From: Pararhizobium sp. IMCC3301
GTDB taxonomy: Bacteria; Pseudomonadota; Alphaproteobacteria; Rhizobiales; GCA-2746425
Assembly (NCBI RefSeq): GCF_030758315.1
Contig: NZ_CP132336.1
Span: 2,633,001-2,697,000 of the forward strand
Direction: 5' to 3'
DNA: 64,000 nucleotides
The notes below the pieces were generated by a model. It did not search any database. It saw only the letters and a program-made list of their open reading frames with translations, and had not been told where the DNA came from. Below are positions 7,975 through 17,653 of this stretch, piece after piece. Positions within the stretch are counted from its first letter, which is position 1, and the number at the start of each line of letters is the position of its first letter. Both the position numbers and the translations under genes were made by a program.

Positions 7975-8943
7975 ATGACGAAACCGCAGAATTTTCATCC
8001 ATCACACATTGTGGTCGATTGGGGCACGACATCATTGCGGGCTTTTTTAATCTCGCCGGATGGCACAATCGGGGACAGGATGGAGAGCGAACGCGGTATC
8101 CAGTTCATTGCCGATGACGCTTATGAAGCTGAGCTGACCACTGCCATATCCGGCTGGATTGACACATATGGCATCTTGCCGATTCTGGCGCTCGGCATGG
8201 TCACAAGCCGCAACGGCTGGGTTGAGGTGCCCTATGTCTCGTGTCCGGCAACACCAGCCGATCTGGCAAAAGGCATTGTCAGCAGGCATCTGACCAACGG
8301 ATGTCCGGTGCTCCTTCTGCCCGGCATAACCGACCCCGCGCGGACGCCCTTTCCCGACGTCATGCGCGGTGAGGAGACACAGATTGTCGGCTTTGGCCTG
8401 GACAAGGATATCTGCGTTGTTTTGCCTGGAACACACAGCAAATGGGCGCGCATCGGGGATGGCCGCATTCAGGGCTTCCAGACTTTCGTAACCGGTGAAA
8501 TATTTGCCTTGCTGTCGAAACATTCTTTCATCGCAAAGGCCGCCGGTGACGAAACCGGCGCAATGGACTGGGCTGCATTTGATCGCGGCGCAGAGCAGGC
8601 GGGGCGCGCATTGCCTGAGACAGACGCTTTGCTGTCGCTTCTGTTCTCGGCCCGCACCGGCATCCTTGCAGGACAAATGGCAGCCACCGAGACCCGCGAC
8701 TATATATCGGGTCTCCTCATCGGCCACGAGTTCAGGCAGGCTGACCTGTGCGGCTGGATTGACCGTCAGGCGGAAATCGGAGGGGAAATCGGAATTGTCG
8801 GCAATGACGGTTTGAATGATCGTTATGAGCGCGTCGCCCGGTCGCTGAATCTCACGGTTCGCAAAGGCCGGGAAGAGGCGGCAATCGATGGTGCGCTGGC
8901 GATTGCCTCACACCGTAAAAGCAAAATCACCCATGCAGCATAA
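7975..8943 (+). CDS. dgoK: 2-dehydro-3-deoxygalactonokinase
   Basis: The protein has about 322 residues. The phosphate-binding motif VVDWGTTSLRAFL, the segment GSRNGWVEVPYV-like MVTSRNGWVEVPYV, LVLPGTHSKW-like VVLPGTHSKWARI and FVTGEIFALLSKHS are characteristic of DgoK. The enzyme phosphorylates 2-keto-3-deoxygalactonate at C6 for later aldol cleavage. The gene diverges from the DapA-like and dehydratase genes, which could supply its substrate. The ATG at 7975 is chosen; an in-frame GTG at 7939 would add 12 residues with no homology. Confidence 0.9.
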   Translation: MTKPQNFHPSHIVVDWGTTSLRAFLISPDGTIGDRMESERGIQFIADDAYEAELTTAISGWIDTYGILPILALGMVTSRNGWVEVPYVSCPATPADLAKGIVSRHLTNGCPVLLLPGITDPARTPFPDVMRGEETQIVGFGLDKDICVVLPGTHSKWARIGDGRIQGFQTFVTGEIFALLSKHSFIAKAAGDETGAMDWAAFDRGAEQAGRALPETDALLSLLFSARTGILAGQMAATETRDYISGLLIGHEFRQADLCGWIDRQAEIGGEIGIVGNDGLNDRYERVARSLNLTVRKGREEAAIDGALAIASHRKSKITHAA

Positions 8944-9891
8944 TTGCGATCACAGCGGCGTTTGAGCAGCGTGGCAAGGCCGGCAGAACCAGCGGTAAAG
9001 AGCCAGATAAGCGAGCGCCGCGCCGTCTTTACCGGACTGCTCGCCATTGCAGCGGGTGTCGGCAACAATTTTCTTCTCAAGCAGCTCGCCTTTCTGCCTT
9101 CGACTGAAATTGCCGCCCTGCGATCCGTGATGATGCTGGTGTTTCTGCTGCCGATCCGGCTGGTTACAAAACGCCAGCATCTGCGATGGTCGTCACGCTT
9201 GATCAGCCGCTCTTTGTGCGACGCACTGGCCACGATTTCGCTGCTGACGGCCCTGGCTCATTTATCGCTCAGCATCGTTGCAACCTTTATGATGCTCATT
9301 CCCATGGGAGTGACCGCGATTGGAGCGGTAACACGCAGAGAACCTGTCTCAGTGCTGACCGCGCTTTTTATTGCAGTCGGCTTTTTCGGTGCCTTTCTGG
9401 CAACCGGTGGGAAACTGGGCCCGGAATTCGGTTCTGGATTGCTCGGCCCCGATGCATCGCTGGGTCTGAGCGCGGCTGCCCTTGGCGCCATGCTTTATTG
9501 CGCGCGTGATGCCATAACCCGCTTTTACATGAAACAGGATGACCCGGTAAATCTGATGACCGCCAGCAGTGCAGTCACATTGCTTGTCATTATCCCGGCG
9601 GCTTTGCTGGTGCCATGGAAGCCGCCGGGAATGGATGAGCTGATGCTCACGGCAATGGCCGCCACCCTGTTCATGTGCAGCAGTCTGCTCATCGCAACGG
9701 CAACCATGTATGGCCGTCTGGCAGTGATCGGATCGACACGTTACACCGCCATCATCTGGGCGGCGCTGATAGATGGCCTGGTTTTCAAACAATGGCCATC
9801 ATCGCAGACGCTCCTCGGCGCTAGCATCATAGCGCTCTCCGGAGTTCTGATAGGCCAGCAACTCATCAAGCGAAATCGCAAAATTAAATAA
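8944..9891 (+). CDS. EamA/DMT-superfamily membrane transporter
   Basis: About 300-315 residues with ten hydrophobic segments in two EamA-like halves (FTGLLAIAAGVGNNFLLKQ; GLSAAALGAMLYCARDAITR). The C-terminal half has YTAIIWAALIDGLVF, typical of RhaT/YdcZ-like DMT carriers. The start is uncertain: TTG at 8944 directly after the dgoK stop, TTG at 8962 or GTG at 8971, none with a clear ribosome site. It is probably co-transcribed with dgoK and may export or import a metabolite. The direction cannot be inferred. Confidence 0.82.
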   Translation: MRSQRRLSSVARPAEPAVKSQISERRAVFTGLLAIAAGVGNNFLLKQLAFLPSTEIAALRSVMMLVFLLPIRLVTKRQHLRWSSRLISRSLCDALATISLLTALAHLSLSIVATFMMLIPMGVTAIGAVTRREPVSVLTALFIAVGFFGAFLATGGKLGPEFGSGLLGPDASLGLSAAALGAMLYCARDAITRFYMKQDDPVNLMTASSAVTLLVIIPAALLVPWKPPGMDELMLTAMAATLFMCSSLLIATATMYGRLAVIGSTRYTAIIWAALIDGLVFKQWPSSQTLLGASIIALSGVLIGQQLIKRNRKIK

Positions 9892-10098
9892 ATCCGGCGG
9901 GCAGAATTGCGATGATTTTAACGGGAATTATGTAGCTGTGAGAAGTTGTGATTGGTGAATTTGAGTCGCAGAAAATTTGCCGTTTGCGGACATTCAAAGT
10001 CGTACAGAGAGAACTGAGGAGCCCGGTCGTTCGCAGCAGTTTGTTATAACTGGAACGACGTGACTCTAATCCAGCAGGAAGGTCCTTCCTTTGTATTC

Positions 10099-11079
10099 CT
10101 ATCTGGTTCTGCCCTTGCCCCACATATCGACGTCACGACCCAGCTCTTGCTTGAGCCGGTTGGATGCATCACTCAGGGTCTGCAGTACGGCATCGTCAAG
10201 GCTCACGTCGAGCAATTTCTTCAGATCCCGGCTCTGCTTGGCATTTCGGGTTCCCACGATTACTCCGCCGACAGCGCGGCGGGTTTTCAGCCAGCCAATA
10301 GCCAGTTCTTCCATGGACAGACCGGTTTCATCCACAAGTTTCCACAGCGCGTCCAGGAGTTCCTGACCGGCTTCTTCGGCACCGTTTTCATTGTGCACTG
10401 CGTCGGCCCATTTGCGATGATCGAACATCCGGGTGCGGGCGCGGTTCACGGGGAACTCGTCCAGGGACTTGTATTTGCCCGCCAGAAGGCCCTGCATCAG
10501 CGAGGAGTAACACATGATGGGCACGCCGGCGGCCTCGCATTTGGGCTGCACCTCAAACTCAATGGCACGAAAATACAGGTGGTAGGGAAGCTGGTTAACG
10601 GAAATGTCTCCCAGTTCCAGCGCATCGTCGATGTCGTTGCTGCCGAAGTTGGACACACCATACCAGCGGATTTTGCCGTCTGCCTTGAGTTTCTTCAGAG
10701 CGCCGATACTATCGGCAAGGGGAACGTCTCTGTTGGGCCAGTGCAGCATATACAGATCGATGATGTCGGTGCCCAAATTCTTCAGGCTGCGCTCACAAGC
10801 TTCAATCACGTCATCAGGAGCCAGATTCGGGGTGGCGACTTTGGATGAAATGACCAGTTCGGAGCGCTTGTCGCCCAGAGCGCGGCTCAGGAGCTGTTCT
10901 GAATACCCGTTGCCATAGGCTTCGGCGGTGTCGAAAAAGTTGATACCTACGTTGAAGGCTTCCTGCAGCGCTTCGATGGAGTCTGTCTCGTCCTGGGCAC
11001 CAAAGGCACCGGAACCGCCCATGCAGCCGTAGACGATAGGACTTGTTGTCAGATCGGTTTTACCGAATTTACTGTTCAC
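10099..11079 (-). CDS. Aldo/keto reductase
   Basis: The protein has 326 residues forming an NADPH-dependent TIM barrel. The complete AKR tetrad is present: Asp50 and Tyr55 (FFDTAEAYGNG), Lys80 (VISSKVA) and His113 (YMLHWPNRD). IRWYGVSNFG follows, and a C-terminal cofactor region includes GVIVGTRNAKQ. It starts with GTG at 11079 behind GAGGA. The gene follows the sugar isomerase in module 2 and probably reduces or oxidises a sugar intermediate. It is convergent with the EamA gene. Confidence 0.92.
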   Translation of the reverse strand: MNSKFGKTDLTTSPIVYGCMGGSGAFGAQDETDSIEALQEAFNVGINFFDTAEAYGNGYSEQLLSRALGDKRSELVISSKVATPNLAPDDVIEACERSLKNLGTDIIDLYMLHWPNRDVPLADSIGALKKLKADGKIRWYGVSNFGSNDIDDALELGDISVNQLPYHLYFRAIEFEVQPKCEAAGVPIMCYSSLMQGLLAGKYKSLDEFPVNRARTRMFDHRKWADAVHNENGAEEAGQELLDALWKLVDETGLSMEELAIGWLKTRRAVGGVIVGTRNAKQSRDLKKLLDVSLDDAVLQTLSDASNRLKQELGRDVDMWGKGRTR

Positions 11080-11303
11080 TGTTAGTTTCCTCGTTTTAAT
11101 ATGATGCGATGACCGGTGGATTACCGGCTCCTCACTATTCTCTCTTCCGGGCGGTCGACGGGCATGCAGGAGCGGTTACAGGATTAGTTTGCCGCAGTTT
11201 CCACTTTGAAGCCGACACCCGGTGCGGACCTGTCGCCGACGTGACTCATCCCGCCTGTAGCCCGGATTCTGGACGCAATGCCATCGAGCTGTCGCGCTTC
11301 GGT

Positions 11304-12128
11304 TCAAACATAGATTTCGTCGATCAGAGCTTTCAGATGAGCAATATCCTTACTCAGGAATGGAATGACATCATCGCCCATGCGCTGGCCCTTTGTTCCC
11401 GCCTGAGTACTGTACTCGGCAGGCATGCAGAACGTGCCCCCAAAACCGGCTTCATGCAGCGCAGAAACAAGTTCCCGCCAGTTATAACCGCCGTGATCAT
11501 AGGTCGTCCAATGCACGACGTATTCGGCCTCAAGCTCTGGTCCGTTCGCGCGCAGGTGGCAGGCGCTTTTGAAGTTCACCAGTCCGTTCAAGTGGGGACG
11601 GGCAATGTCCACGGCCATGCGGACCGGTTCACCGTCGACGGCGCAATGGCCCATGTCCAAGACCGCGCAAACAAGTTTGGGATCGTAATCTGAAAGAAGG
11701 TGGGCAAGTCCTGCGGCGCTTCCGATATTCTCGCCATAATGGTTTTGCACGCCGATCGCGACACCATTTCTCTCGAGCGCAGGCAAGACCGCGTCAAACC
11801 TGCGCCGATAGCTATCAACCGAGGCAAGGTAACCGATGCCCATGTCAATCGCCGCACAAATCCGAATAATTCCAACTCCGGCCTGACCACAGGAGTTGAT
11901 TGTGACTTCATCGATCTCACCGGCGATGCTCGCCACTTTCAATCCGTTTTCTTCCAGCAACTTGGCAGCCTTGGGCAGGTCCGTAGACACGTTTTCCGGC
12001 AATACCTGATAGCCGGGACGAACCGCCAGTTCAACGCCTTCAAATCCGAGGCCAGTCAGTTTTGCCGCCAGTTCTGGCAATGGATCTGTCCAGGGTTTCG
12101 TGAATACTGAAATCAGCGGTTTGGTCAT
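11304..12128 (-). CDS. Sugar phosphate isomerase/epimerase (xylose-isomerase-like TIM barrel)
   Basis: The protein has 274 residues. The order of metal-site segments is that of AP endonuclease-2/xylose-isomerase-like enzymes: GVAIGVQNHYGENIG, LVCAVLDMGHCAVDGEP and the late CMPAEYSTQAG. Such proteins in sugar clusters are often epimerases or isomerases, or dehydratases like IolE. The exact reaction is not readable. It sits 44 bp downstream of the permease in the same direction and is the fourth gene of the minus-strand arm of the LacI module. Confidence 0.85.
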   Translation of the reverse strand: MTKPLISVFTKPWTDPLPELAAKLTGLGFEGVELAVRPGYQVLPENVSTDLPKAAKLLEENGLKVASIAGEIDEVTINSCGQAGVGIIRICAAIDMGIGYLASVDSYRRRFDAVLPALERNGVAIGVQNHYGENIGSAAGLAHLLSDYDPKLVCAVLDMGHCAVDGEPVRMAVDIARPHLNGLVNFKSACHLRANGPELEAEYVVHWTTYDHGGYNWRELVSALHEAGFGGTFCMPAEYSTQAGTKGQRMGDDVIPFLSKDIAHLKALIDEIYV

Positions 12129-12172
12129 AGAGGCAACGTCCTTCCAATCGTTTTGTTTGTCAGTGCGAGAGT

Positions 12173-13060
12173 TCAGCCCTTCAGCCCTGTGGTTGCTATT
12201 CCGTCGATCAGTTTCCTCTGGAAAATAAAGAAGACGATGAACATTGGAACAAGCGACAGAAGCGACATTGCCAGCATCGATCCCCAGGTACTTGCCCCGC
12301 GCGAGGCCTGCAAAAGGCGGAGCCCTTGCGGAACAGTGTAGTTTTCGATCGATGTCAGGTAGATCAGAGGCGTCAGGAAGTCTTCATAGGTCCAAAGGAA
12401 TGAAAACACGGCGGTTGTGACGAGTGCCGGCGTCAGGAGCGGCATGATGATCGAGAAATAGATGCGGATAGGTCCGGCACCATCAATCGCCGCAGCCTCA
12501 TCAAGCTCTCGTGGAATGCCCCGGATAAACTGAACCATCAGAAAAATGAAAAAGGCATCAACTGCCAGAAACTTCGGCACTATGATCGGCAGGATCGTAT
12601 TTACCCATCCAAACCAGTTGAACAGAATATATTGCGGAATCAGGGACGCATGCACAGGAAGCATGATCGTCATCAGCATGATCGCAAACAAAGGCTTTTT
12701 AAATGCGAATTCCAGACGCGCGAATGCATAGGCTACAAACGAGCAGGACAATACATTTCCAACGACCGCCAGACTCGCAATTACAAAGCTGTTTTTAAAG
12801 AAGACGTTGAAGGGCGCGGCCACACCTTTCCAACCTCTGGTGTAGTTTTGCCACTCAAAATGTCGCGGAATAATGCTGGTGTCAGAAAAGATGACGTTTG
12901 AAGGTTTCAACGAACTTACGGCAAGCCAGACCAACGGATAAAGCATGACCAGTCCGAAAATAATCAGGAAGGCATGCATGAGCAGGCGTGATCGTGCCTT
13001 GGATTTTACGGTGGTCTGGTTGATTTCGGAAGTCATGTTGCTCGTTCCCGCTTTTGCCAT
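12173..13060 (-). CDS. Carbohydrate ABC transporter permease, MalG-like
   Basis: About 295 residues and six membrane helices, with the docking loop ELDEAAAIDGAGPIRIYFSI and the conserved C-terminal FIFQRKLIDGIATTGLKG. I chose the ATG at 13060 (MAKAGTSNM) because AGGAATAAGG lies just upstream and it follows the preceding permease stop by five bases. It pairs with the MalF-like permease and the ABC ATPase encoded across the LacI gene at 18.7 kb. Confidence 0.93.
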   Translation of the reverse strand: MAKAGTSNMTSEINQTTVKSKARSRLLMHAFLIIFGLVMLYPLVWLAVSSLKPSNVIFSDTSIIPRHFEWQNYTRGWKGVAAPFNVFFKNSFVIASLAVVGNVLSCSFVAYAFARLEFAFKKPLFAIMLMTIMLPVHASLIPQYILFNWFGWVNTILPIIVPKFLAVDAFFIFLMVQFIRGIPRELDEAAAIDGAGPIRIYFSIIMPLLTPALVTTAVFSFLWTYEDFLTPLIYLTSIENYTVPQGLRLLQASRGASTWGSMLAMSLLSLVPMFIVFFIFQRKLIDGIATTGLKG

Positions 13061-13065
13061 GGCCC

Positions 13066-13971
13066 TTATTCCTGATCCCCGTAATGCACCCAGTATTTTG
13101 CACTCAGGAAGGAAATCGATGTTGCGATGGCGATGATTCCCACCAGCACCCACGCAATTGCAGATGCATATCCCATCTGGAAATCCGTAAACGCCTGTTC
13201 ATAAAGATACAGCGTATAGAACAGCGTCGCGTCTGCCGGACCGCCTGAGCCATCGGAGATGATGTATGACGGCGTAAAGGCTTGAAATGACCCGATCGTC
13301 TGCATCACGAAATTGAAGAAGATGATGGGTGTTAGAAGCGGGATTGTTACATAGAAAAACTGCTGCACCGGTCGCGCCCCATCGATGGCGGCTGCGTCGT
13401 ACATGTCTTGCGGAATCTGCTTGAGGCCTGCCAGAAAAATGACCATCGGCGCACCGAATTGCCATGCCGCCAACAATACCAGCGTCCCAAGTGCATAGTC
13501 CGGATTGGTGATCCAGCTGGGAGCATCGTACTCGAAGTAAGTCCATAAAAAATGATTGATGATGCCGTCATAGGAAAAGATCTGGCGCCACATGATCGCC
13601 ACGGCCACACTGCCGCCGAGCAGGGAAGGAAGGTAGAAAACTGACCGGTACAGACCCAGGCCACGCAGGCCACGATTCAGTATCAGCGCAATAAACAAGG
13701 CGAAGCCCAGTTTCAGTGGCACCGAGAAGAAGACATAACCGAAGGTAACTTTGAGCGATTGAATATAGCGCGAGTCACCGCTCAAAAGCTTTTCGTAATT
13801 GGCCGTGCCTGCCCACTCGGGCGAGGTGAACAGATCGTAATCTGTCAAGGAAAGATACATTGACCCAATCAGAGGGCCCAGGGTCAGCAAAGCAAACCCG
13901 ATGATCCAGGGAGACAGAAACAGAAAAGCAACGCCATTCTGCTTTGTAGAGAAATTCTTTGTCTTGCTCAT
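13066..13971 (-). CDS. Carbohydrate ABC transporter permease, MalF-like
   Basis: The protein has 301 residues. The N-terminal helix GVAFLFLSPWIIGFALLTLG is followed by a large periplasmic loop and five further helices. The ATPase-docking EAA loop IPQDMYDAAAIDGARPVQQF is clear. It is the MalF/UgpA-type half of the importer, between the binding-protein and MalG-like genes. Confidence 0.93.
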   Translation of the reverse strand: MSKTKNFSTKQNGVAFLFLSPWIIGFALLTLGPLIGSMYLSLTDYDLFTSPEWAGTANYEKLLSGDSRYIQSLKVTFGYVFFSVPLKLGFALFIALILNRGLRGLGLYRSVFYLPSLLGGSVAVAIMWRQIFSYDGIINHFLWTYFEYDAPSWITNPDYALGTLVLLAAWQFGAPMVIFLAGLKQIPQDMYDAAAIDGARPVQQFFYVTIPLLTPIIFFNFVMQTIGSFQAFTPSYIISDGSGGPADATLFYTLYLYEQAFTDFQMGYASAIAWVLVGIIAIATSISFLSAKYWVHYGDQE

Positions 13972-13998
13972 GAGACCGCGCTATCCGTTCCCTCAAAG

Positions 13999-14052
13999 AT
14001 TGCAGGCCGCGCCCGGAGGCGGAAGGACAAAGCAAACTGATCCGCCTGCAAT
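13999..14052 (-). other. Inverted repeat after the binding-protein gene
   Basis: ATTGCAGGC at 13999-14007 and its perfect complement GCCTGCAAT at 14044-14052 enclose a GC-rich 36-nt loop, in the 100-bp gap between the binding-protein stop and the first permease. The position matches the hairpin pair in module 1 (4369-4449), so a role in differential expression is plausible. Confidence 0.5.
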
Positions 14053-14071
14053 GTCCCTCCGGAGAGTGATT

Positions 14072-15376
14072 TTATTTCTTAAGCGCTGCGAGCTTTTCCT
14101 CAGCTTCGGCAATAAACGCTTCCGACGCTTCAAGCGGGGTTGCATCGCCAAATGCAACGGACTCGTTCGTACGGCGGAACATGCCACCAAGGCCACCCAC
14201 GCCTGGACGGCGCGAAGGTGCCGGGTCTTCGCGAAGTTTCGCGAGGTAGGCAACCAGCTTCTTCTCTTCTTTATTGCCTGTAGCGCCGAACTTTTCGAGG
14301 CCGGCGGTCGAGGCGGGAATCATGCCACTGCCGGTATAAAATAGCTCAACACCTTCCGGGTCGAAGTGCATGAAGCGAATTATGTCGATACACAGATCTT
14401 TTTCAGTCGATTGTGACCAGATCCCGGTCGAGTTCCCGGCATAATCGTAGTGATGCTGCTTCATTTCACCGCCGGCATGGCCGTTCGGCAGCATGTGAAG
14501 TTCAAGCGGATCCTCCACCAGGGCACCGATGCCGACATAACTGTCGGTCATCTGGATCAACATGGCTGAACGGCCGCGCACGATGCCCAAAGTGGTGGAA
14601 TTGTCGCCAGCCTGAGCCTGAACATCTGCCGGCGGAGCGCCACCAGCTTTACGCATATCCTCCCAGTACTGGAACCAGGCAGCCATATCCGCCGCTTCGA
14701 ATCCAAGCGTATGCTCCGGAGTGAACATGGATTTCCCCTTGGCCCTGAGGAAAATGTCGCACGGAACGTAGTTGCCGCCACCGTCTTCGATGCCCCAGAA
14801 GCCACGCCCGTATGCCGTGCCAAGCGCTACAGCCGTCTCGTGCAGTTGCTCCCAAGTGAAAAAGTCATCGGGAACCGCAACGCCAAGTTCTTCGAACTTT
14901 TTAGGACTGTAGATGATGGCGGGCGCAATCGCATCGTTCGGGATGGCATAAAGCTCATCTCTATACGTGGCACCAAAAATACTGCCATCCTGGTACGCTG
15001 AGACGTCAAGCGGGTCAGGAATCCATTTTGACAGCGGTGTTAAGACGCCACGTGCGGCATATTCGGCCAGCAAATCGACGTTCACGCTGAACATGTCGGG
15101 TGCGTTGCCGCCGGCAGCTTCCGTCGCAAGCTTGTCGGTGAAAGACCGGAAATTCGAGAATTCCGGAATAATTTCTACATCGGGATTCTTCGCTTCATAT
15201 GCCTTGAGCACTTTTAGCGTTGTAGCCAGTTGCTCCTCCGATTCAACATATCCGCTGAAACGGACCTTTTTCTTCCCCTGAGCCATTGCACCATTCGAAA
15301 CAACGGTCAGCGCGAAGCCACCGGCCACGACTGTACTCTGTTTCAGAAATCGTCTGCGTGAATGAGATGTGGTCAT
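14072..15376 (-). CDS. Extracellular sugar-binding protein with Tat signal
   Basis: The protein has about 434 residues. The N-terminus MTTSHSRRRFLKQSTVVAGG fits the twin-arginine consensus (S-R-R-x-F-L-K), with a hydrophobic stretch and AMAQ cleavage site. Export of a folded protein is therefore predicted. The mature part is a family-1 solute-binding fold (VKIIPEF-like PDVEIIPEFSNF, GNAPDMFSVNVDLL). The ATG at 15376 follows GGGAGG; codons further upstream lie in the promoter region. It is the first gene of the minus-strand arm, divergent from lacI. Confidence 0.92.
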   Translation of the reverse strand: MTTSHSRRRFLKQSTVVAGGFALTVVSNGAMAQGKKKVRFSGYVESEEQLATTLKVLKAYEAKNPDVEIIPEFSNFRSFTDKLATEAAGGNAPDMFSVNVDLLAEYAARGVLTPLSKWIPDPLDVSAYQDGSIFGATYRDELYAIPNDAIAPAIIYSPKKFEELGVAVPDDFFTWEQLHETAVALGTAYGRGFWGIEDGGGNYVPCDIFLRAKGKSMFTPEHTLGFEAADMAAWFQYWEDMRKAGGAPPADVQAQAGDNSTTLGIVRGRSAMLIQMTDSYVGIGALVEDPLELHMLPNGHAGGEMKQHHYDYAGNSTGIWSQSTEKDLCIDIIRFMHFDPEGVELFYTGSGMIPASTAGLEKFGATGNKEEKKLVAYLAKLREDPAPSRRPGVGGLGGMFRRTNESVAFGDATPLEASEAFIAEAEEKLAALKK

Positions 15377-15812
15377 TTTTTCCTCCCTGTGAGCTCGACC
15401 AAGCTGTGGAACTCTCGGTACGGAAATCCGCAATTCGAGAGTCCACAGATCGAATATAGTAAAACGTTGCACCAAAGTCGACAAAAAAATTCACTGGCTT
15501 TCTGATAGTAATGCGGCGCTCACTATTGCGCCGCCATAGGTATTAATTTTTAATAAGTTATCATCATAAACAACTGAAAAAACTGATATTTTTATATCAT
15601 CTGAAAATAACGAGTCGATCCATTCTTCCCACTGACGCTGCATCAAGTGCGGATTGAGTTATCAAAAAAAGTGTGTTTGAAGAAAAACGTGCTGGAAAAA
15701 CAACCGGCATTCCAGTTATTATATATAACGTGTTACCAAAGACTGTTAGTCTGGATAGTGGCAGGGCGGCCCCGGCAACCGTCCCTTGGTGAAACCTAAG
15801 TGAGATAGTTAA
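15377..15812. promoter_or_regulatory. Divergent regulatory region between binding-protein gene and lacI
   Basis: This 436-bp spacer must hold both divergent promoters and the LacI operators. Visible elements are an AACGTT-centred site near 15462-15467, the short inverted repeat TAAC-GT-GTTA near 15727-15736 close to the lacI start, a 7-bp GC hairpin (GCGGCGC at 15513-15519 with GCGCCGC at 15528-15534) and an AT-rich tract at 15540-15600. LacI-family operators usually have a central CG palindrome, so the AACGTT site is the better candidate. None is proven. Confidence 0.45.
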
Positions 15813-16886
15813 ATGGCAGGAATTAAAGATGTGGCGAAAAAAGCCGGCGTGTCTGTCAGCACCATCTCCAATGTGATTAACGGTCGGCACGCGAAGATGG
15901 GAGCCCAAACGTTGCGCCGCGTCCAGGAGGCCATTACTGAACTGCAATACACCCCAAACGCCGTCGCCCGTCAGCTTCGGTCAGGGCAGATCAGAACTAT
16001 TGGCCTTGTTGTCCCGTCTGTTGCGAACCCATTCTGGGGCAACGTCTCACAGCTAATTGAAAAAGAAGCGCTGAAGCGCGGTTACCAGGTCCTGATTTGC
16101 AACGCGGAACGCGATCCTGAACTGGAAGCCAACTATCTGTCGTCGCTCTATGGTTCTTCGATTCGTGGCGTCATCCTGGGGTCTTCGCCGGTTTCGTTCG
16201 ACTACTTGCGTGAACTCGCAGAAAAGGGAATGCAGGTTGCCGCGTTCGACCGCAAAACACGTGGTGCGCAAGGGGTGGTTTCGTGCTCTGTAAGCGTCGA
16301 CCAAGCACTCGGCGCACGATTGGCCACACGTCATCTGATAGGGTTGGGCCATAAGCGCATCGCTTTTATTTCCGGCCCTATTGGCACATCGAACCGGACC
16401 GCCCGGCTGAATGGGATGCGCTCCGAGCTCAAGAAGGCCGGGCTCACGCTGGACCCCGATCTTGTTTGGCTCGGGCCCAATGCCACAGGATTTGGCGACA
16501 GCCAGTCTGCTGATCTTGGCAGAACCGGAATTCGTGAACTGCTAACCCTGGATGATCCGCCTACGGCAGTGTTTACCGTCAACGATATGTACGCGATTGG
16601 TGCCTGCGCAGGCGCGCGCGAACTTGGCTATCGGGTACCCGAAGATCTTTCCGTCGTCGGGTTTGACGATATTTTCATGGCCGAGGTTATGCAGCCGCCA
16701 TTGACCACAGTTCGGCAACCCGTTGAGAGAATGGCGGAGCTGATGGTCGCAAAGCTCATCGATACGCTGGAGTCGAAAGGCGAGATTGATGATCCCCATG
16801 TTGAATTGCGACCAGAATTGATTGTTCGCGCTTCGACCGCCGCCCCGAGTACCTCCGTCAAATTCCAATCGAGATCAAAAACATGA
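15813..16886 (+). CDS. LacI-family transcriptional regulator
   Basis: The protein has 357 residues. The N-terminal LacI helix-turn-helix and hinge are clear (IKDVAKKAGVSVSTISNVIN, then RQLRSGQIRTIGLVVPS). A periplasmic-binding-protein-like sensor follows (GVILGSSPVSFDYLREL, RIAFISGPIGTSNR, VFTVNDMYAIGACAGARELG, VVGFDDIFMAEVMQPPLTTV). It lies between two divergent gene arms of one catabolic module and is the obvious regulator of both. The inducer is likely a sugar-acid intermediate. The next gene overlaps its stop by four bases. Confidence 0.95.
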   Translation: MAGIKDVAKKAGVSVSTISNVINGRHAKMGAQTLRRVQEAITELQYTPNAVARQLRSGQIRTIGLVVPSVANPFWGNVSQLIEKEALKRGYQVLICNAERDPELEANYLSSLYGSSIRGVILGSSPVSFDYLRELAEKGMQVAAFDRKTRGAQGVVSCSVSVDQALGARLATRHLIGLGHKRIAFISGPIGTSNRTARLNGMRSELKKAGLTLDPDLVWLGPNATGFGDSQSADLGRTGIRELLTLDDPPTAVFTVNDMYAIGACAGARELGYRVPEDLSVVGFDDIFMAEVMQPPLTTVRQPVERMAELMVAKLIDTLESKGEIDDPHVELRPELIVRASTAAPSTSVKFQSRSKT

Positions 16887-17620
16887 GCACAGACACAAAC
16901 CTCTCAGGTCGAAACATCCTAATTGCAGGTGCGACAAGCGGCATGGGCCGTTCGACGGCCCGCGCCGCTGCATCCGCCGGTGCCGGCCTTGTTCTTCTTG
17001 GCCGGGACAAGGCGCGATTGGAAGAGATTGAGCACGAGGCAACAGAGCGCGGGGCGGCCTCTGTTCTTTGCATACAAGGCGACGCTGCAGATGCAACAGC
17101 GCTGTCCAAAGCATTCGCCGGTCACCAGCGGGAACTGGACGGGATCGACACATTGGTCAATACGATCGGGGTCAACATTGTCAAACGTGCGTTCGTTGAC
17201 CTGACGTCCGAGGCTTGGGCGTCGATGATCGATACGAACCTCAACGCGGCCTTCAATCTTGCCAGGTTAATCGTCCCGATTTTCCGCCAGCGCGGTGGTG
17301 GGCTGCTCATCAATATCTCCTCGACGGCAGCCAGAAAGCCCGACCCGTCCGGAGCGGCCTATCAGGCCACAAAGGCGGGCGTCATGGCGATGACCCATGC
17401 GATCATGGAAGAAGAGTGGCAAAATAACATTCGCGCTACGGTCATTCTGCCGGGCATGACCGACACGCCGCTGCTGGAAAAGCGACCAACCCCCCCAACC
17501 GCCGAAATGCGTGCCAAGGCGCTTCAGCCAGAAGACATTGCCGACGCCTGCATGTTCGTCATGCGCTTGCCAGAGCGGGCACATATTTCCGAAATAATCA
17601 TGCAGCCGGCGATCCGCTGA
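16883..17620 (+). CDS. SDR-family oxidoreductase
   Basis: The protein has 245 residues, a classical short-chain dehydrogenase. It has the glycine-rich NAD(P) motif AGATSGMG (residues 15-22), the structural segment NTIG in place of the common NNAG, catalytic Ser146/147 (NISSTAARK) and Tyr160-x3-Lys164 (AAYQATKAG). It overlaps lacI by ATGA, so the two are translationally coupled. It probably oxidises or reduces a sugar acid in the ManD pathway. Confidence 0.92.
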   Translation: MSTDTNLSGRNILIAGATSGMGRSTARAAASAGAGLVLLGRDKARLEEIEHEATERGAASVLCIQGDAADATALSKAFAGHQRELDGIDTLVNTIGVNIVKRAFVDLTSEAWASMIDTNLNAAFNLARLIVPIFRQRGGGLLINISSTAARKPDPSGAAYQATKAGVMAMTHAIMEEEWQNNIRATVILPGMTDTPLLEKRPTPPTAEMRAKALQPEDIADACMFVMRLPERAHISEIIMQPAIR

Positions 17621-17653
17621 CCAAACCCAACGACAAGAATTAAGGTAAAAGAC

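Noticed and set aside
9884-10123. 79-codon ORF between EamA and aldo/keto reductase genes
   Set aside because: No similarity, weak start, overlaps both neighbours; a convergent spacer is more likely.
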